This document shows, in pieces, positions 1 to 11,299 of a DNA stretch of 64,000 nt (position 1 is the stretch's first letter; the number at the start of each line of letters is the position of its first letter). The stretch lies in NCBI RefSeq assembly GCF_032854445.1, contig NW_027018005.1:1-64000 (forward strand), read 5' to 3'. Position numbers and translations under genes: made by a program. Below the pieces are notes generated by a model. It was given only the letters and a program-made list of their open reading frames with translations. It made no database searches and was not told the DNA's origin. Source of the DNA: Liolophura sinensis (taxonomy: Eukaryota > Mollusca > Polyplacophora > Chitonida > Chitonidae).

Positions 1-327
1 GATAAAGACATTGAGATTGTCTTGCACTTAAAAGTAAGACAATTGCTGGGTGAGTTAAATGGGCTGAGCGAAAGATTTGACATCTTCTGGGCTACCGAAG
101 GGCACATAACTTATAGTCAAAAGTTGAATATAGTAATGACCAGTCGCGATTGTACAGAGTACAGTGTAGCCGATTTCAATTAACAAAAAGACCAGGGAAA
201 GTGCAAAAAGTGGAAAAACTGTTCCAGTGCTGCTGGTAAGAGGCTAATCCGAAGTATTTTGTGACGAGAAATCGACTGGTGCAAACCGCGTTGCTCTCCG
301 ACTAATACTTTTGGCTGTAGCGACAAT

Positions 328-341
328 TCAATGATCATTGA
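328..341. promoter_or_regulatory. 14-bp perfect palindrome TCAATGATCATTGA (E/J units)
   Basis: The sequence reads the same on both strands. It also occurs at 6908-6921, 12399-12412, 14596-14609, 17470-17483, 19117-19130 and 26804-26817, all in units of the E, J or N kind. Other units keep only the 10-bp core AATGATCATT. A CACGTG follows 9 bp downstream. A symmetric site repeated once per unit could bind a dimeric protein, but no protein is known to me for it and the function is inferred. Confidence 0.55.
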
Positions 342-350
342 TGTCATAAT

Positions 351-356
351 CACGTG
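351..356. promoter_or_regulatory. CACGTG (E-box/G-box type) site, one per unit
   Basis: CACGTG lies about 25 bp into nearly every unit, always 9 to 10 bp after the AATGATCATT palindrome. It is the core recognised by many basic helix-loop-helix and plant bZIP proteins. An exception is 45493-45498, where it reads CACTTG. The 63-bp micro-duplications double it. Binding is not shown; the site may be conserved only because recent duplication has left little time to change. Confidence 0.4.
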
Positions 357-1960
357 CACAGCAACGGCTCTTACTCCATGGAAACCAGGGATATTTGCAA
401 TTTTTTAACAGCTGCCGATGCCTGGCCCAATTCCGCATCTTTTGGCACCTTATAAAAGTGGGTCAGTGTTTAGTTGTACTTTTACAGCAGACTGTATCAA
501 GTACCTTGTGTTTTTTATGTATAAATGGTGTGGTTTTTCTACACGTAGATAAAGACATTGAGATTGTCTTGCACTTAGAAGTAAGACAATTGCTGGGTGA
601 GTTAAATGGCTTAGCCAAAGATTTCAGGTCTTCTGGGCTACCAAAGGGCACATAACTTATAGTCAAAAGTTGAATATAGTAATGACCAATCGCGATTGTA
701 CAGAGTACAGTGTAGCCGATTTCAATTAACAAACAGACCAGGTAAAAATGCAAAAGTGGAAAAACTGTTCCAGTGCTGCTGGTAAGAGGCTAATCCGACG
801 TATTTTGTGACGAGAAATTGAATGGTGCAAACCGCGTTGCTCTCCGACCAATACTTTTGGCTGTAGTGACAATTGAATGATCATTTATGTCATAATCACG
901 TGCCCAGCAACGGATCTTACTCCATGGAAACCAGGGATATATGCAATTTTTCAACAGTTGCCGATGCCTGGCTCAATTCCGCATCTTTTGGCACCTTACT
1001 GAATTGGGTCAGTGTTCAGTTGTACTTTTTTACAGCAGACTGTATCAAGTACCTTGTGTTTATCACGTACAAATGGTGTGGTTTTTCTACACGTAGATGA
1101 AGACTTTGAGTTTGTCTTGCACTTAGAAGTAAGGCAATTGCTGGGTGAGTTAAATGGCTTAGCCAAAGATTTCAGATCACCGAAGGGCACATAACTTATA
1201 GTCAAAAGTTGAATATAGTAATGACCAGTACGCGATGGTACATACTACAGTGTAGCCGATTTCAATTAACAAAAAGACCAGGCAAAAATGCAAAAGTGGA
1301 AAAAACTGTTCGCAGTGCTGCTGGTAAGAGGCTAATCCGACGTATTTTGTGACCAGAAATTGAATGGTGCAAACCGCGTTGCTCTCCGACTAATACTTTT
1401 GGCTTGTAGTGACAATTGAATGATCATTTATGTCATAATCACGTGCCCAGCAACGGCTCTTACTCCATGGAAACCAGGGAAATTTGCAATTTTTTCAACA
1501 GCTGCCGATACCTGGCTCAATTCCGCATCTTTTGGCACCTTATTCATGTGGGTCTGTGGTCAGTTGTACTTTTTACAGCAGACTGTATCAAGTACCTTGT
1601 GTTTTTCACGTACAAATGGTGTGGTTTTTCTACACGTAGATAAAGACATTGAGATTGTCTTGGAAAAGTAAGACAATTGCTGGGTGAGTTAAATGGGCTG
1701 AGCCCAAAGATTTGACGTCTTCTGGGCTACCGAAGGGCACATAACTTATAGTCAAAAGTTAAATATAGTAATGACCACTCGCGATTGTACATAGTACAGT
1801 GTAGCCGATTTCAATTAACAAAAAGGACCAGCAAAAATGCAAAAGTGGAAAAACTGTTCCAGTGCTGCTGATAAGAGGCTAATCCGACGTATTTGTGACG
1901 AGAAATCGAATGGTGCAATCCGCGTTGCTCTCCGACCAATACTTTTGGCTGTAGTGACAA

Positions 1961-4158
1961 TTGAATGATCATTTATGTCATAATCACGTGCCCTGCAACG
2001 GCTCTTACTCCATGGAAACCAGGGAAATTTGCAATTTTTCAACAGCTGCCGATACCTGGCCCAATTCCGCATCTTTTGGCACCTTATAAATGTGGGTCAG
2101 TGTTTAGTTGTACTTTTTACAGCAGACTGTATCAAGTACCTTGTGTTTTTCACGTACAAATGGTGTGGTTTTTCTACACGTAGATAAAGACATTGAGATT
2201 GTCTTGGACTTAGAAGTAAGACAATTGCTGGGTGAGTTAAATGGGCTTGGCCCAAAGATTTGACGTCTTCTGGGCTACCGAAGGGCACATAACTTGTAGT
2301 CAAAAGTTGAATATAGTAATGACCAGTCGCGATTGTACAGAGTACAGTGTAGCCGATTTCAATTAACAAAAAGACCAGGTAAAAATGCAAAAGTGGAAAA
2401 AACTGTTCCAGTGCTGCTGGTAAGAGGCTAATCCGACGTATTTTGTGACGAGAAATCGAATGGTGCAAACCGCGTTGCTCTCCGACTAATACTTTTGCCT
2501 GTAGTGACAATTGAATGATCATTTATGTCATAATCACGTGCCCAGCAACGGCTCTTACTCCATGGAAACCAGGGAACTTTACAATTTTTTAACAGCTGCC
2601 GATGCCTGGCTCAATTCCGCATCTTTTGGCACCTTACTGAAGTGGGTCAGTGTTCAGTTGTACTGTTTACAGCAGACTGTATCAAGTACCTTGTGTTTTT
2701 CACGTACAAATGGTGTGGTTTTTCTACACGTAGATAAAGACATTGAGATTGTCTTGCACTTAAAAGTAAGACAATTGCTGGGTGAGTTAAATGGGCTTAG
2801 CCCAAAGATTTCAAGTCTTCTGGGCTACCGAAGGGCACATAACTTATAGTCAAGAGTTGAATATAGTAATGACCAGTCGCGATTGTACAGAGTACAGTGT
2901 AGCCGATTTCAATTAACAAAAAGACCAGGCAAAAATGCAAAAGTGGAAAAACTGTTCCAGTGCTGCTGGTAAGAGGCTAATCCGAAGTATTTTGTGACGA
3001 GAAATTGAATGGTGGAAACCGCGTTGCTTTCCGACCAATACTTTTGGCTGTAGTGACAATTGAATGATCATTTATGTCATAATCACGTGCCCAGCAACGG
3101 ATCTTACTCCATGGAAACCAGGGATATTTGCAATTTTTCAACAGCTGCCGATGCCTGGCTCAATTCCGCATCTTTTGGCACCTTATAAAAGTGGGTCAGT
3201 GTTCAGTTGTACTTTTTACAGCAGATTGTATCAAGTACCTTGTGTTTATCACGTACAAATGGTGTGGTTTTTCTACACGTAGATAAAGACTTTAAGATTG
3301 TCTTGCACTTAGAAGTAAGGCAATTGCTGGGTGAGTTACATGGGCTTAGCCCAAAGATTTCAGGTCTTCTGGGCTACCGAAGGGCACATAACTTATAGTC
3401 AAAAGTTGAATATAGTAATGACCAGTCGCGATTGTACAGAGTACAGTGTAGCCGATTTCAATTAACAAAAAGACCAGGCAAAAATGCAAAAGTGGAAAAA
3501 ACTGTTCCAGTGCTACTGGTAAGAGGCTAATCCGACGTATTTTGTGACGAGAAATCGAATGGTGCAAACCGCGTTGCTCTCCGACCAATACTTTTGGCTG
3601 TAGTGACAATTGAATGATCACTTATGTCATAATCACGTGCCCACCAACGGCTCTTACTCCATGGAAACCAGGGATATTTGCAATTTTTCAACAGCTGCCG
3701 ATACCTGGCTCAATTCCGCATCTTTTGGCACCTTATTCACGTGGGTCTGTGGTCAGTTGTACTTTTTACAGCAGACTGTATCAAGTACCTTGTGTTTTTC
3801 ACGTACAAATGGTGTGGTTTTTCTACACGTAGATAAAGACATTGAGATTGTCTTGGACTTAGAAGTAAGACAATTGCTGGGTGAGTTAAATGGGCTGAGC
3901 CCAAAGATTTGACGTCTTCTGGGCTACCGAAGGGCACATAACTTATAGTCAAAAGTTAAATATAGTAATGACCACTCGCGATTGTACATAGTACAGTGTA
4001 GCCGATTTCAATTAACAAAAAGACCAGGTAAAAATGCAAAAGTGGAAAAACTGTTCCAGTGCTGCTGGTATGAGGCTAATCCGACGTATTTTGTGACGAG
4101 AAATCGAATGGTGCAATCCGCGTTGCTCTCCGACCAATACTTTTGGCTGTAGTGACAA
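1961..4158. repeat. Four-unit block D-A-B-C, first tandem copy
   Basis: Units at 1961, 2511, 3060 and 3610 match those at 4159, 4709, 5259 and 5809 one for one at a distance of about 2198 bp. A third instance lies at 8554-10750. The B pair shares a TTTAAGATTG variant and the C pair shares CCACCAACGG, so this is duplication of a defined block, not chance similarity of units. Confidence 0.88.
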
Positions 4159-6357
4159 TTGAATGATCATTTTATGTCATAATCACGTGCCCAGCAACGG
4201 CTCTTACTCCATGGAAACCAGGGAAATTTGCAATTTTTCAACAGCTGCCGATACCTGGCCCAATTCCGCATCTTTTGGCACCTTATAAATGTGGGTCAGT
4301 GTTTAGTTGTACTTTTTACAGCAGACTGTATCAAGTACCTTGTGTTTTTCACGTACAAATGGTGTGGTTTTTCTACACGTAGATAAAGACATTGAGATTG
4401 TCTTGGACTTAGAAGTAAGACAATTGCTGGGTGAGTTAAATGGGCTTGGCCCAAAGATTTGACGTCTTCTGGGCTACCGAAGGGCACATAACTTGTAGTC
4501 AAAAGTTGAATATAGTAATGACCAGTCGCGATTGTACAGAGTACAGTGTAGCCGATTTCAATTAACAAAAAGACCAGGTAAAAATGCAAAAGTGGAAAAA
4601 CTGTTCCAGTGCTGCTGGTAAGAGGCTAATCCGACGTATTTTGTGACGAGAAATCGAATGGTGCAAACCGCGTTGCTCTCCGACTAATACTTTTGCCTGT
4701 AGTGACAATTGAATGATCATTTATGTCATAATCACGTGCCCAGCAACGGCTCTTACTCCATGGAAACCAGGGAACTTTACAATTTTTTAACAGCTGCCGA
4801 TGCCTGGCTCAATTCCGCATCTTTTGGCACCTTACTGAAGTGGGTCAGTGTTCAGTTGTACTGTTTTACAGCAGACTGTATCAAGTACCTTGTGTTTTTC
4901 ACGTACAAATGGTGTGGTTTTTCTACACGTAGATAAAGACATTGAGATTGTCTTGCACTTAAAAGTAAGACAATTGCTGGGTGAGTTAAATGGGCTTAGC
5001 CCAAAGATTTCAAGTCTTCTGGGCTACCGAAGGGCACATAACTTATAGTCAAGAGTTGAATATAGTAATGACCAGTCGCGATTGTACAGAGTACAGTGTA
5101 GCCGATTTCAATTAACAAAAAGACCAGGCAAAAATGCAAAAGTGGAAAAACTGTTCCAGTGCTGCTGGTAAGAGGCTAATCCGAAGTATTTTGTGACGAG
5201 AAATTGAATGGTGGAAACCGCGTTGCTTTCCGACCAATACTTTTGGCTGTAGTGACAATTGAATGATCATTTATGTCATAATCACGTGCCCAGCAACGGA
5301 TCTTACTCCATGGAAACCAGGGATATTTGCAATTTTTCAACAGCTGCCGATGCCTGGCTCAATTCCGCATCTTTTGGCACCTTACTTAAGTGGGTCAGTG
5401 TTCAGTTGTACTTTTTACAGCAGACTGTATCAAGTACCTTGTGTTTATCACGTACAAATGGTGTGGTTTTTTCTACACGTAGATAAAGACTTTAAGATTG
5501 TCTTGCACTTAGAAGTAAGGCAATTGCTGGGTGAGTTACATGGGCTTAGCCCAAAGATTTCAGGTCTTCTGGGCTACCGAAGGGCACATAACTTATAGTC
5601 AAAAGTTGAATATAGTAATGACCAGTCGCGATTGTACAGAGTACAGTGTAGCCGATTTCAATTAACAAAAAGACCAGGCAAAAATGCAAAAGTGGAAAAA
5701 CTGTTCCAGTGCTACTGGTAAGAGGCTAATCCGACGTATTTTGTGACGAGAAATCGAATGGTGCAAACCGCGTTGCTCTCCGACCAATACTTTTGGCTGT
5801 AGTGACAATTGAATGATCACTTATGTCATAATCACGTGCCCACCAACGGCTCTTACTCCATGGAAACCAGGGATATTTGCAATTTTTCAACAGCTGCCGA
5901 TACCTGGCTCAATTCCGCATCTTTTGGCACCTTATTCACGTGGGTCTGTGGTCAGTTGTACTTTTTACAGCAGACTGTATCAAGTACCTTGTGTTTTTCA
6001 CGTACAAATGGTGTGGTTTTTCTACACGTAGATAAAGACATTGAGATTGTCTTGGACTTAGAAGTAAGACAATTGCTGGGTGAGTTAAATGGGCTGAGCC
6101 CAAAGATTTGACGTCTTCTGGGCTACCGAAGGGCACATAACTTATAGTCAAAAGTTAAATATAGTAATGACCACTCGCGATTGTACATAGTACAGTGTAG
6201 CCGATTTCAATTAACAAAAAGACCAGGTAAAAATGCAAAAGTGGAAAAACTGTTCCAGTGCTGCTGGTAAGAGGCTAATCCGACGTATTTTGTGACGAGA
6301 AATCGAATGGTGCAAACCGCGTTGCTCTCCGACTAATACTTTTGCCTGTAGTGACAA
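4159..6357. repeat. Four-unit block D-A-B-C, second tandem copy
   Basis: This is the partner of the block at 1961-4158. It differs by a few single-base indels: an extra T after the palindrome in D (about 4170), an extra T in the A unit (TGTTTTACAG near 4861) and an extra T in the B unit near 5470. The last C unit (5809) ends with a tail like that of D (CTAATACTTTTGCC before 6358) instead of the usual C tail, and is followed directly by A'. This suggests that a D unit was lost by exchange between C and D. Confidence 0.85.
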
Positions 6358-7132
6358 TTGAATGATCATTTATGTCATAATCACGTGCCCAGCAACGGAT
6401 CTTACTCCATGGAAACCAGGGAACTTTACAATTTTTTAACAGCTGCCGATGCCTGGCTCAATTCCGCATCTTTTGGCACCTTACTGAAGTGGGTCAGTGT
6501 TCAGTTGTACTGTTTACAGCATACTGTATCAAGTACCTTGTGTTTTTCACGTACCAATGGTGTGGTTTTTCTACACGTAGATAAAGACATTGAGATTGTC
6601 TTGCACTTAAAAGTAAGACAATTGCTGGGTGAGTTAAATGGGCTGAGCCGAAAGATTTGACATCTTCTGGGCTACCGAAGGGCACATAACTTATAGTCAA
6701 AAGTTGAATATAGTAATGACCAGTCGCGATTGTACAGAGTACAGTGTAGCCGATTTCAATTAACAAAAAGACCAGGGAAAAGTGCAAAAGTGGAAAAACT
6801 GTTCCAGTGCTGCTGGTAAGAGGCTAATCCGAAGTATTTTGTGACGAGAAATCGACTGGTGCAAACCGCGTTGCTCTCCGACTAATACTTTTGGCTGTAG
6901 CGACAATTCAATGATCATTGATGTCATAATCACGTGCACAGCAACGGCTCTTACTCCATGGAAACCAGGGATATTTGCAATTTTTTAACAGCTGCCGATG
7001 CCTGGCCCAATTCCGCATCTTTTGGCACCTTATAAAAGTGGGTCAGTGTTTAGTTGTACTTTTTACAGCAGACTGTATCAAGTACCTTGTGTTTTTTATG
7101 TATAAATGGTGTGGTTTTTCTACACGTAGATA

Positions 7133-7171
7133 AAGACATTGAGATTGTCTTGCACTTAGAAGTAAGACAAT
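7133..7171. other. Three-part complementary element AAGACA / ATTGTCTT / AAGACAAT
   Basis: AAGACA (7133-7138) can pair with TGTCTT (7146-7151) across a 7-base loop. ATTGTCTT (7144-7151) can also pair with AAGACAAT (7164-7171), with an inner ACTT/AAGT pair (7154-7157, 7160-7163). The middle segment cannot do both at once. The same layout is present in most units at the same offset. Where the last segment reads AAGGCAAT, as in the B, F and X types, a G-T wobble would keep it in RNA. The 6-bp deletion in the R'' units at 54803 and 60287 removes the first arm. Confidence 0.5.
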
Positions 7172-7187
7172 TGCTGGGTGAGTTAAA

Positions 7188-7229
7188 TGGGCTTAGCCCA
7201 AAGATTTCAGGTCTTCTGGGCTACCGAAG
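7188..7229. other. Three-part complementary element TGGGCT / AGCCCA / TGGGCT plus hairpin
   Basis: TGGGCT (7188-7193) and AGCCCA (7195-7200) form a near-perfect palindrome with one central base. AGCCCA can instead pair with TGGGCT at 7217-7222. The second TGGGCT also lies within a small hairpin, CTTC/GAAG with inner GG/CC and a GCTA loop (7213-7229). Units reading AGCCGAAA (H, I, L, Q, R, S, T and others) lose the palindrome, while those with TTGGCCCA keep a 5-bp version. Formation in vivo is unproven. Confidence 0.45.
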
Positions 7230-7279
7230 GGCACATAACTTATAGTCAAAAGTTGAATATAGTAATGACCAATCGCGAT

Positions 7280-7292
7280 TGTACAGAGTACA
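7280..7292. other. Inverted repeat TGTAC-AGA-GTACA
   Basis: Five-base arms surround three bases. The centre varies between AGA and ATA (for example 3985-3997) while the arms stay intact in nearly every unit. An exception is the F type near 1231 and 7830, where the left arm reads GGTAC and the right arm CTACA. The observation is solid; any role is unknown. Confidence 0.5.
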
Positions 7293-8557
7293 GTGTAGCC
7301 GATTTCAATTAACAAACAGACCAGGTAAAAATGCAAAAGTGGAAAAACTGTTCCAGTGCTGCTGGTAAGAGGCTAATCCGACGTATTTTGTGACGAGAAA
7401 TTGAATGGTGCAAACCGCGTTGCTCTCCGACCAATACTTTTGGCTGTAGTGACAATTGAATGATCATTTATGTCATAATCACGTGCCCAGCAACGGATCT
7501 TACTCCATGGAAACCAGGGATATATGCAATTTTTCAACAGTTGCCGATGCCTGGCTCAATTCCGCATCTTTTGGCACCTTACTGAATTGGGTCAGTGTTC
7601 AGTTGTACTTTTTACAGCAGACTGTATCAAGTACCTTGTGTTTATCACGTACAAATGGTGTGGTTTTTCTACACGTAGATGAAGACTTTGAGTTTGTCTT
7701 GCACTTAGAAGTAAGGCAATTGCTGGGTGAGTTAAATGGGCTTAGCCCAAAGATTTCAGATCTTCTGGGCTACCGAAGGGCACATAACTTATAGTCAAAA
7801 GTTGAATATAGTAATGACCAGTCGCGATGGTACATACTACAGTGTAGCCGATTTCAATTAACAAAAAGACCAGGCAAAAATGCAAAAGTGGAAAAACTGT
7901 TCCAGTGCTGCTGGTAAGAGGCTAATCCGACGTATTTTGTGACCAGAAATTGAATGGTGCAAACCGCGTTGCTCTCCGACCAATACTTTTGGCTGTAGTG
8001 ACAATTGAATGATCATTTATGTCATAATCACGTGCCCAGCAACGGCTCTTACTCCATGGAAACCAGGGAAATTTGCAATTTTTCAACAGCTGCCGATACC
8101 TGGCTCAATTCCGCATCTTTTGGCACCTTATTCATGTGGGTCTGTGGTCAGTTGTACTTTTTACAGCAGACTGTATCAAGTACCTTGTGTTTTTCACGTA
8201 CAAATGGTGTGGTTTTTCTACACGTAGATAAAGACATTGAGATTGTCTTGGAATTAGAAGTAAGACAATTGCTGGGTGAGTTAAATGGGCTGAGCCCAAA
8301 GATTTGACGTCTTCTGGGCTACCGAAGGGCACATAACTTATAGTCAAAAGTTAAATATAGTAATGACCACTCGCGATTGTACATAGTACAGTGTAGCCGA
8401 TTTCAATTAACAAAAAGACCAGGCAAAAATGCAAAAGTGGAAAAACTGTTCCAGTGCTGCTGATAAGAGGCTAATCCGACGTATTTTGTGACGAGAAATC
8501 GAATGGTGCAATCCGCGTTGCTCTCCGACCAATACTTTTGGCTGTAGTGACAATTGA

Positions 8558-8776
8558 ATGATCATTTATGTCATAATCACGTGCCCAGCAACGGCTCTTA
8601 CTCCATGGAAACCAGGGAAATTTGCAATTTTTCAACAGCTGCCGATACCTGGCCCAATTCCGCATCTTTTGGCACCTTATAAATGTGGGTCAGTGTTTAG
8701 TTGTACTTTTTACAGCAGACTGTATCAAGTACCTTGTGTTTTTCACGTACAAATGGTGTGGTTTTTCTACACGTAG
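8558..8776 (+). other. Recurrent 72-codon ATG frame, probably not a gene
   Basis: Begins at the ATG inside the AATGATCATT palindrome and runs in a frame different from the longer one. It is open in most D, E, G, P, T, U and Y units and is broken in others. It overlaps the other frame through its whole length. No recognisable family, and no consistent conservation of protein over DNA sequence. Confidence 0.65.
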
Positions 8777-8983
8777 ATAAAGACATTGAGATTGTCTTGG
8801 ACTTAGAAGTAAGACAATTGCTGGGTGAGTTAAATGGGCTTGGCCCAAAGATTTGACGTCTTCTGGGCTACCGAAGGGCACATAACTTGTAGTCAAAAGT
8901 TGAATATAGTAATGACCAGTCGCGATTGTACAGAGTACAGTGTAGCCGATTTCAATTAACAAAAAGACCAGGTAAAAATGCAA
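8690..8983 (-). other. Recurrent reverse-strand frame of up to 97 codons, probably not a gene
   Basis: A reverse frame of 68 to 100 codons appears opposite the second half of many units (for example 2097-2522, 12534-12827, 19252-19545 and 23096-23389). Its end points shift with single-base differences between units. The protein is rich in hydrophobic residues near its start, but this follows from the T-rich strand. I do not recognise it and do not consider it coding. Confidence 0.6.
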
Positions 8984-9102
8984 AAGTGGAAAAACTGTTC
9001 CAGTGCTGCTGGTAAGAGGCTAATCCGACGTATTTTGTGACGAGAAATCGAATGGTGCAAACCGCGTTGCTCTCCGACTAATACTTTTGCCTGTAGTGAC
9101 AA

Positions 9103-9441
9103 TTGAATGATCATTTATGTCATAATCACGTGCCCAGCAACGGCTCTTACTCCATGGAAACCAGGGAACTTTACAATTTTTTAACAGCTGCCGATGCCTG
9201 GCTCAATTCCGCATCTTTTGGCACCTTACTGAAGTGGGTCAGTGTTCAGTTGTACTGTTTACAGCAGACTGTATCAAGTACCTTGTGTTTTTCACGTACA
9301 AATGGTGTGGTTTTTCTACACGTAGATAAAGACATTGAGATTGTCTTGCACTTAAAAGTAAGACAATTGCTGGGTGAGTTAAATGGGCTTAGCCCAAAGA
9401 TTTCAAGTCTTCTGGGCTACCGAAGGGCACATAACTTATAG
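9103..9441 (+). other. Recurrent 100-112 codon open frame, probably not a gene
   Basis: This is the longest frame in a unit and it recurs in about half of the units. It opens with TTG, not ATG; the first ATG in frame is the one in CCATGG, about 18 codons later. In D, E, J, T, U, X and Y units the same frame is cut by TAA at CCTTATAAATG. In K it is cut by TGA near 13080, and in others it ends early at GATTTGA. Differences between units are freely amino-acid changing. I recognise no domain, signal peptide or membrane segment. I regard it as a chance frame in a unit whose length is divisible by three. Confidence 0.7.
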
Positions 9442-9651
9442 TCAAGAGTTGAATATAGTAATGACCAGTCGCGATTGTACAGAGTACAGTGTAGCCGATT
9501 TCAATTAACAAAAAGACCAGGCAAAAATGCAAAAGTGGAAAAACTGTTCCAGTGCTGCTGGTAAGAGGCTAATCCGAAGTATTTTGTGACGAGAAATTGA
9601 ATGGTGCAAACCGCGTTGCTTTCCGACCAATACTTTTGGCTGTAGTGACAA
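9103..9651. repeat. Representative 549-bp satellite unit (type A)
   Basis: This is a clean example of the basic unit. In order it holds: the palindrome AATGATCATT near offset 4; CACGTG near offset 25; CCATGG near offset 50; a variable central part that distinguishes the types (offsets about 60 to 230); the complementary segments described elsewhere (offsets about 225 to 325); a TGTAC/GTACA inverted repeat near offset 372; an A-rich stretch near offsets 405 to 440; and a relatively invariant tail leading into the next unit. The length of 549 is three times 183, so it could hold three nucleosomes, and being divisible by three it keeps one reading frame in register from unit to unit. I find no shorter internal subunit that would explain its origin. 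Confidence 0.93.
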
Positions 9652-11299
9652 TTGAATGATCATTTATGTCATAATCACGTGCCCAGCAACGGATCTTACT
9701 CCATGGAAACCAGGGATATTTGCAATTTTTCAACAGCTGCCGATGCCTGGCTCAATTCCGCATCTTTTGGCACCTTACTTAAGTGGGTCAGTGTTCAGTT
9801 GTACTTTTTACAGCAGACTGTATCAAGTACCTTGTGTTTATCACGTACAAATGGTGTGGTTTTTCTACACGTAGATAAAGACTTTAAGATTGTCTTGCAC
9901 TTAGAAGTAAGGCAATTGCTGGGTGAGTTACATGGGCTTAGCCCAAAGATTTCAGGTCTTCTGGGCTACCGAAGGGCACATAACTTATAGTCAAAAGTTG
10001 AATATAGTAATGACCAGTCGCGATTGTACAGAGTACAGTGTAGCCGATTTCAATTAACAAAAAGACCAGGCAAAAATGCAAAAGTGGAAAAACTGTTCCA
10101 GTGCTACTGGTAAGAGGCTAATCCGACGTATTTTGTGACGAGAAATCGAATGGTGCAAACCGCGTTGCTCTCCGACCAATACTTTTGGCTGTAGTGACAA
10201 TTGAATGATCACTTATGTCATAATCACGTGCCCACCAACGGCTCTTACTCCATGGAAACCAGGGATATTTGCAATTTTTCAACAGCTGCCGATACCTGGC
10301 TCAATTCCGCATCTTTTGGCACCTTATTCACGTGGGTCTGTGGTCAGTTGTACTTTTTACAGCAGACTGTATCAAGTACCTTGTGTTTTTCACGTACAAA
10401 TGGTGTGGTTTTTCTACACGTAGATAAAGACATTGAGATTGTCTTGGACTTAGAAGTAAGACAATTGCTGGGTGAGTTAAATGGGCTGAGCCCAAAGATT
10501 TGACGTCTTCTGGGCTACCGAAGGGCACATAACTTATAGTCAAAAGTTAAATATAGTAATGACCACTCGCGATTGTACATAGTACAGTGTAGCCGATTTC
10601 AATTAACAAAAAGACCAGGCAAAAATGCAAAAGTGGAAAAAACTGTTCCAGTGCTGCTGATAAGAGGCTAATCCGACGTATTTTGTGACGAGAAATCGAA
10701 TGGTGCAATCCGCGTTGCTTTCCGACCATTACTTTTGGCTGTAGTGACAATTGAATGATCATTTATGTCATAATCACGTGCCCAACAACGGCTCTTACTC
10801 CATGGAAACCAGGGAAATTTGCAATTTTTCAACAGCTGCCGATACCTGGCCCAATTCCGCATCTTTTGGCACCTTATAAATGTGGGTCAGTGTTTAGCTG
10901 TACTTTTTACAGCAGACTGTATCAAGTACCTTGTGTTTTTCACGTACAAATGGTGTGGTTTTTCTACACGTAGATAAAGACATTGAGATTGTCTTGGACT
11001 TAGAAGTAAGACAATTGCTGGGTGAGTTAAATGGGCTTGGCCCAAAGATTTCAGGTCTTCTGGGCTACCGAAGGGCACATAACTTATAGTCAAAAGTTGA
11101 ATATAGTAATGACCAGTCGCGATTGTACAGAGTACAGTGTAGCCGATTTCAATTAACAAAAAGACCAGGCAAAAATGCAAAAGTGGAAAAACTGTTCCAG
11201 TGCTGCAGGTAAGAGACTAATCCGACGTATTTTGTGACGAGAAATCGAATGGTACAATCCGCGTTGCTCTCCGACCAATACGTTTGGCTGTAGCGACAA

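Larger units (their letters stand above)
1..6579. repeat. 12-unit higher-order repeat, copy 1 (E F G D A B C D A B C A')
   Basis: Unit starts are 327 (E), 873 (F), 1416 (G), 1961 (D), 2511 (A), 3060 (B), 3610 (C), 4159 (D), 4709 (A), 5259 (B), 5809 (C) and 6358 (A'). The partial unit at 1-326 matches the A' tail at 6580 onward, so the period is about 6580 bp. That is slightly less than 12 x 549 because the first 1.9 kb carries many small deletions. Type marks include a TAA in the middle of the longest frame in D and E, TTATCACG in B and F, and a C-specific CCACCAACGG. The copy contains an internal duplication of D-A-B-C. Confidence 0.88.
6580..11040. repeat. 12-unit higher-order repeat, partial copy 2 (E F G D A B C D)
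   Basis: Unit starts are 6907 (E), 7456 (F), 8005 (G), 8554 (D), 9103 (A), 9652 (B), 10201 (C) and 10751 (D). They follow the order of copy 1 at an offset rising from 6579 to about 6593 as the indels in copy 1 accumulate. The match fades inside the D unit at 10751: its tail carries TTTCAGG where the D at 4159 has TTTGACG. After that the array changes to other types. The second A-B-C-A' set present in copy 1 is therefore absent here. Confidence 0.85.

Noticed and set aside
9900-9990. Relic of a retrotransposon protein in the frame ending LLGYRRAHNL
   Set aside because: The segment is too short and shows no reverse transcriptase, integrase or protease motif. A translated search against repeat protein databases would be needed to revive the idea.
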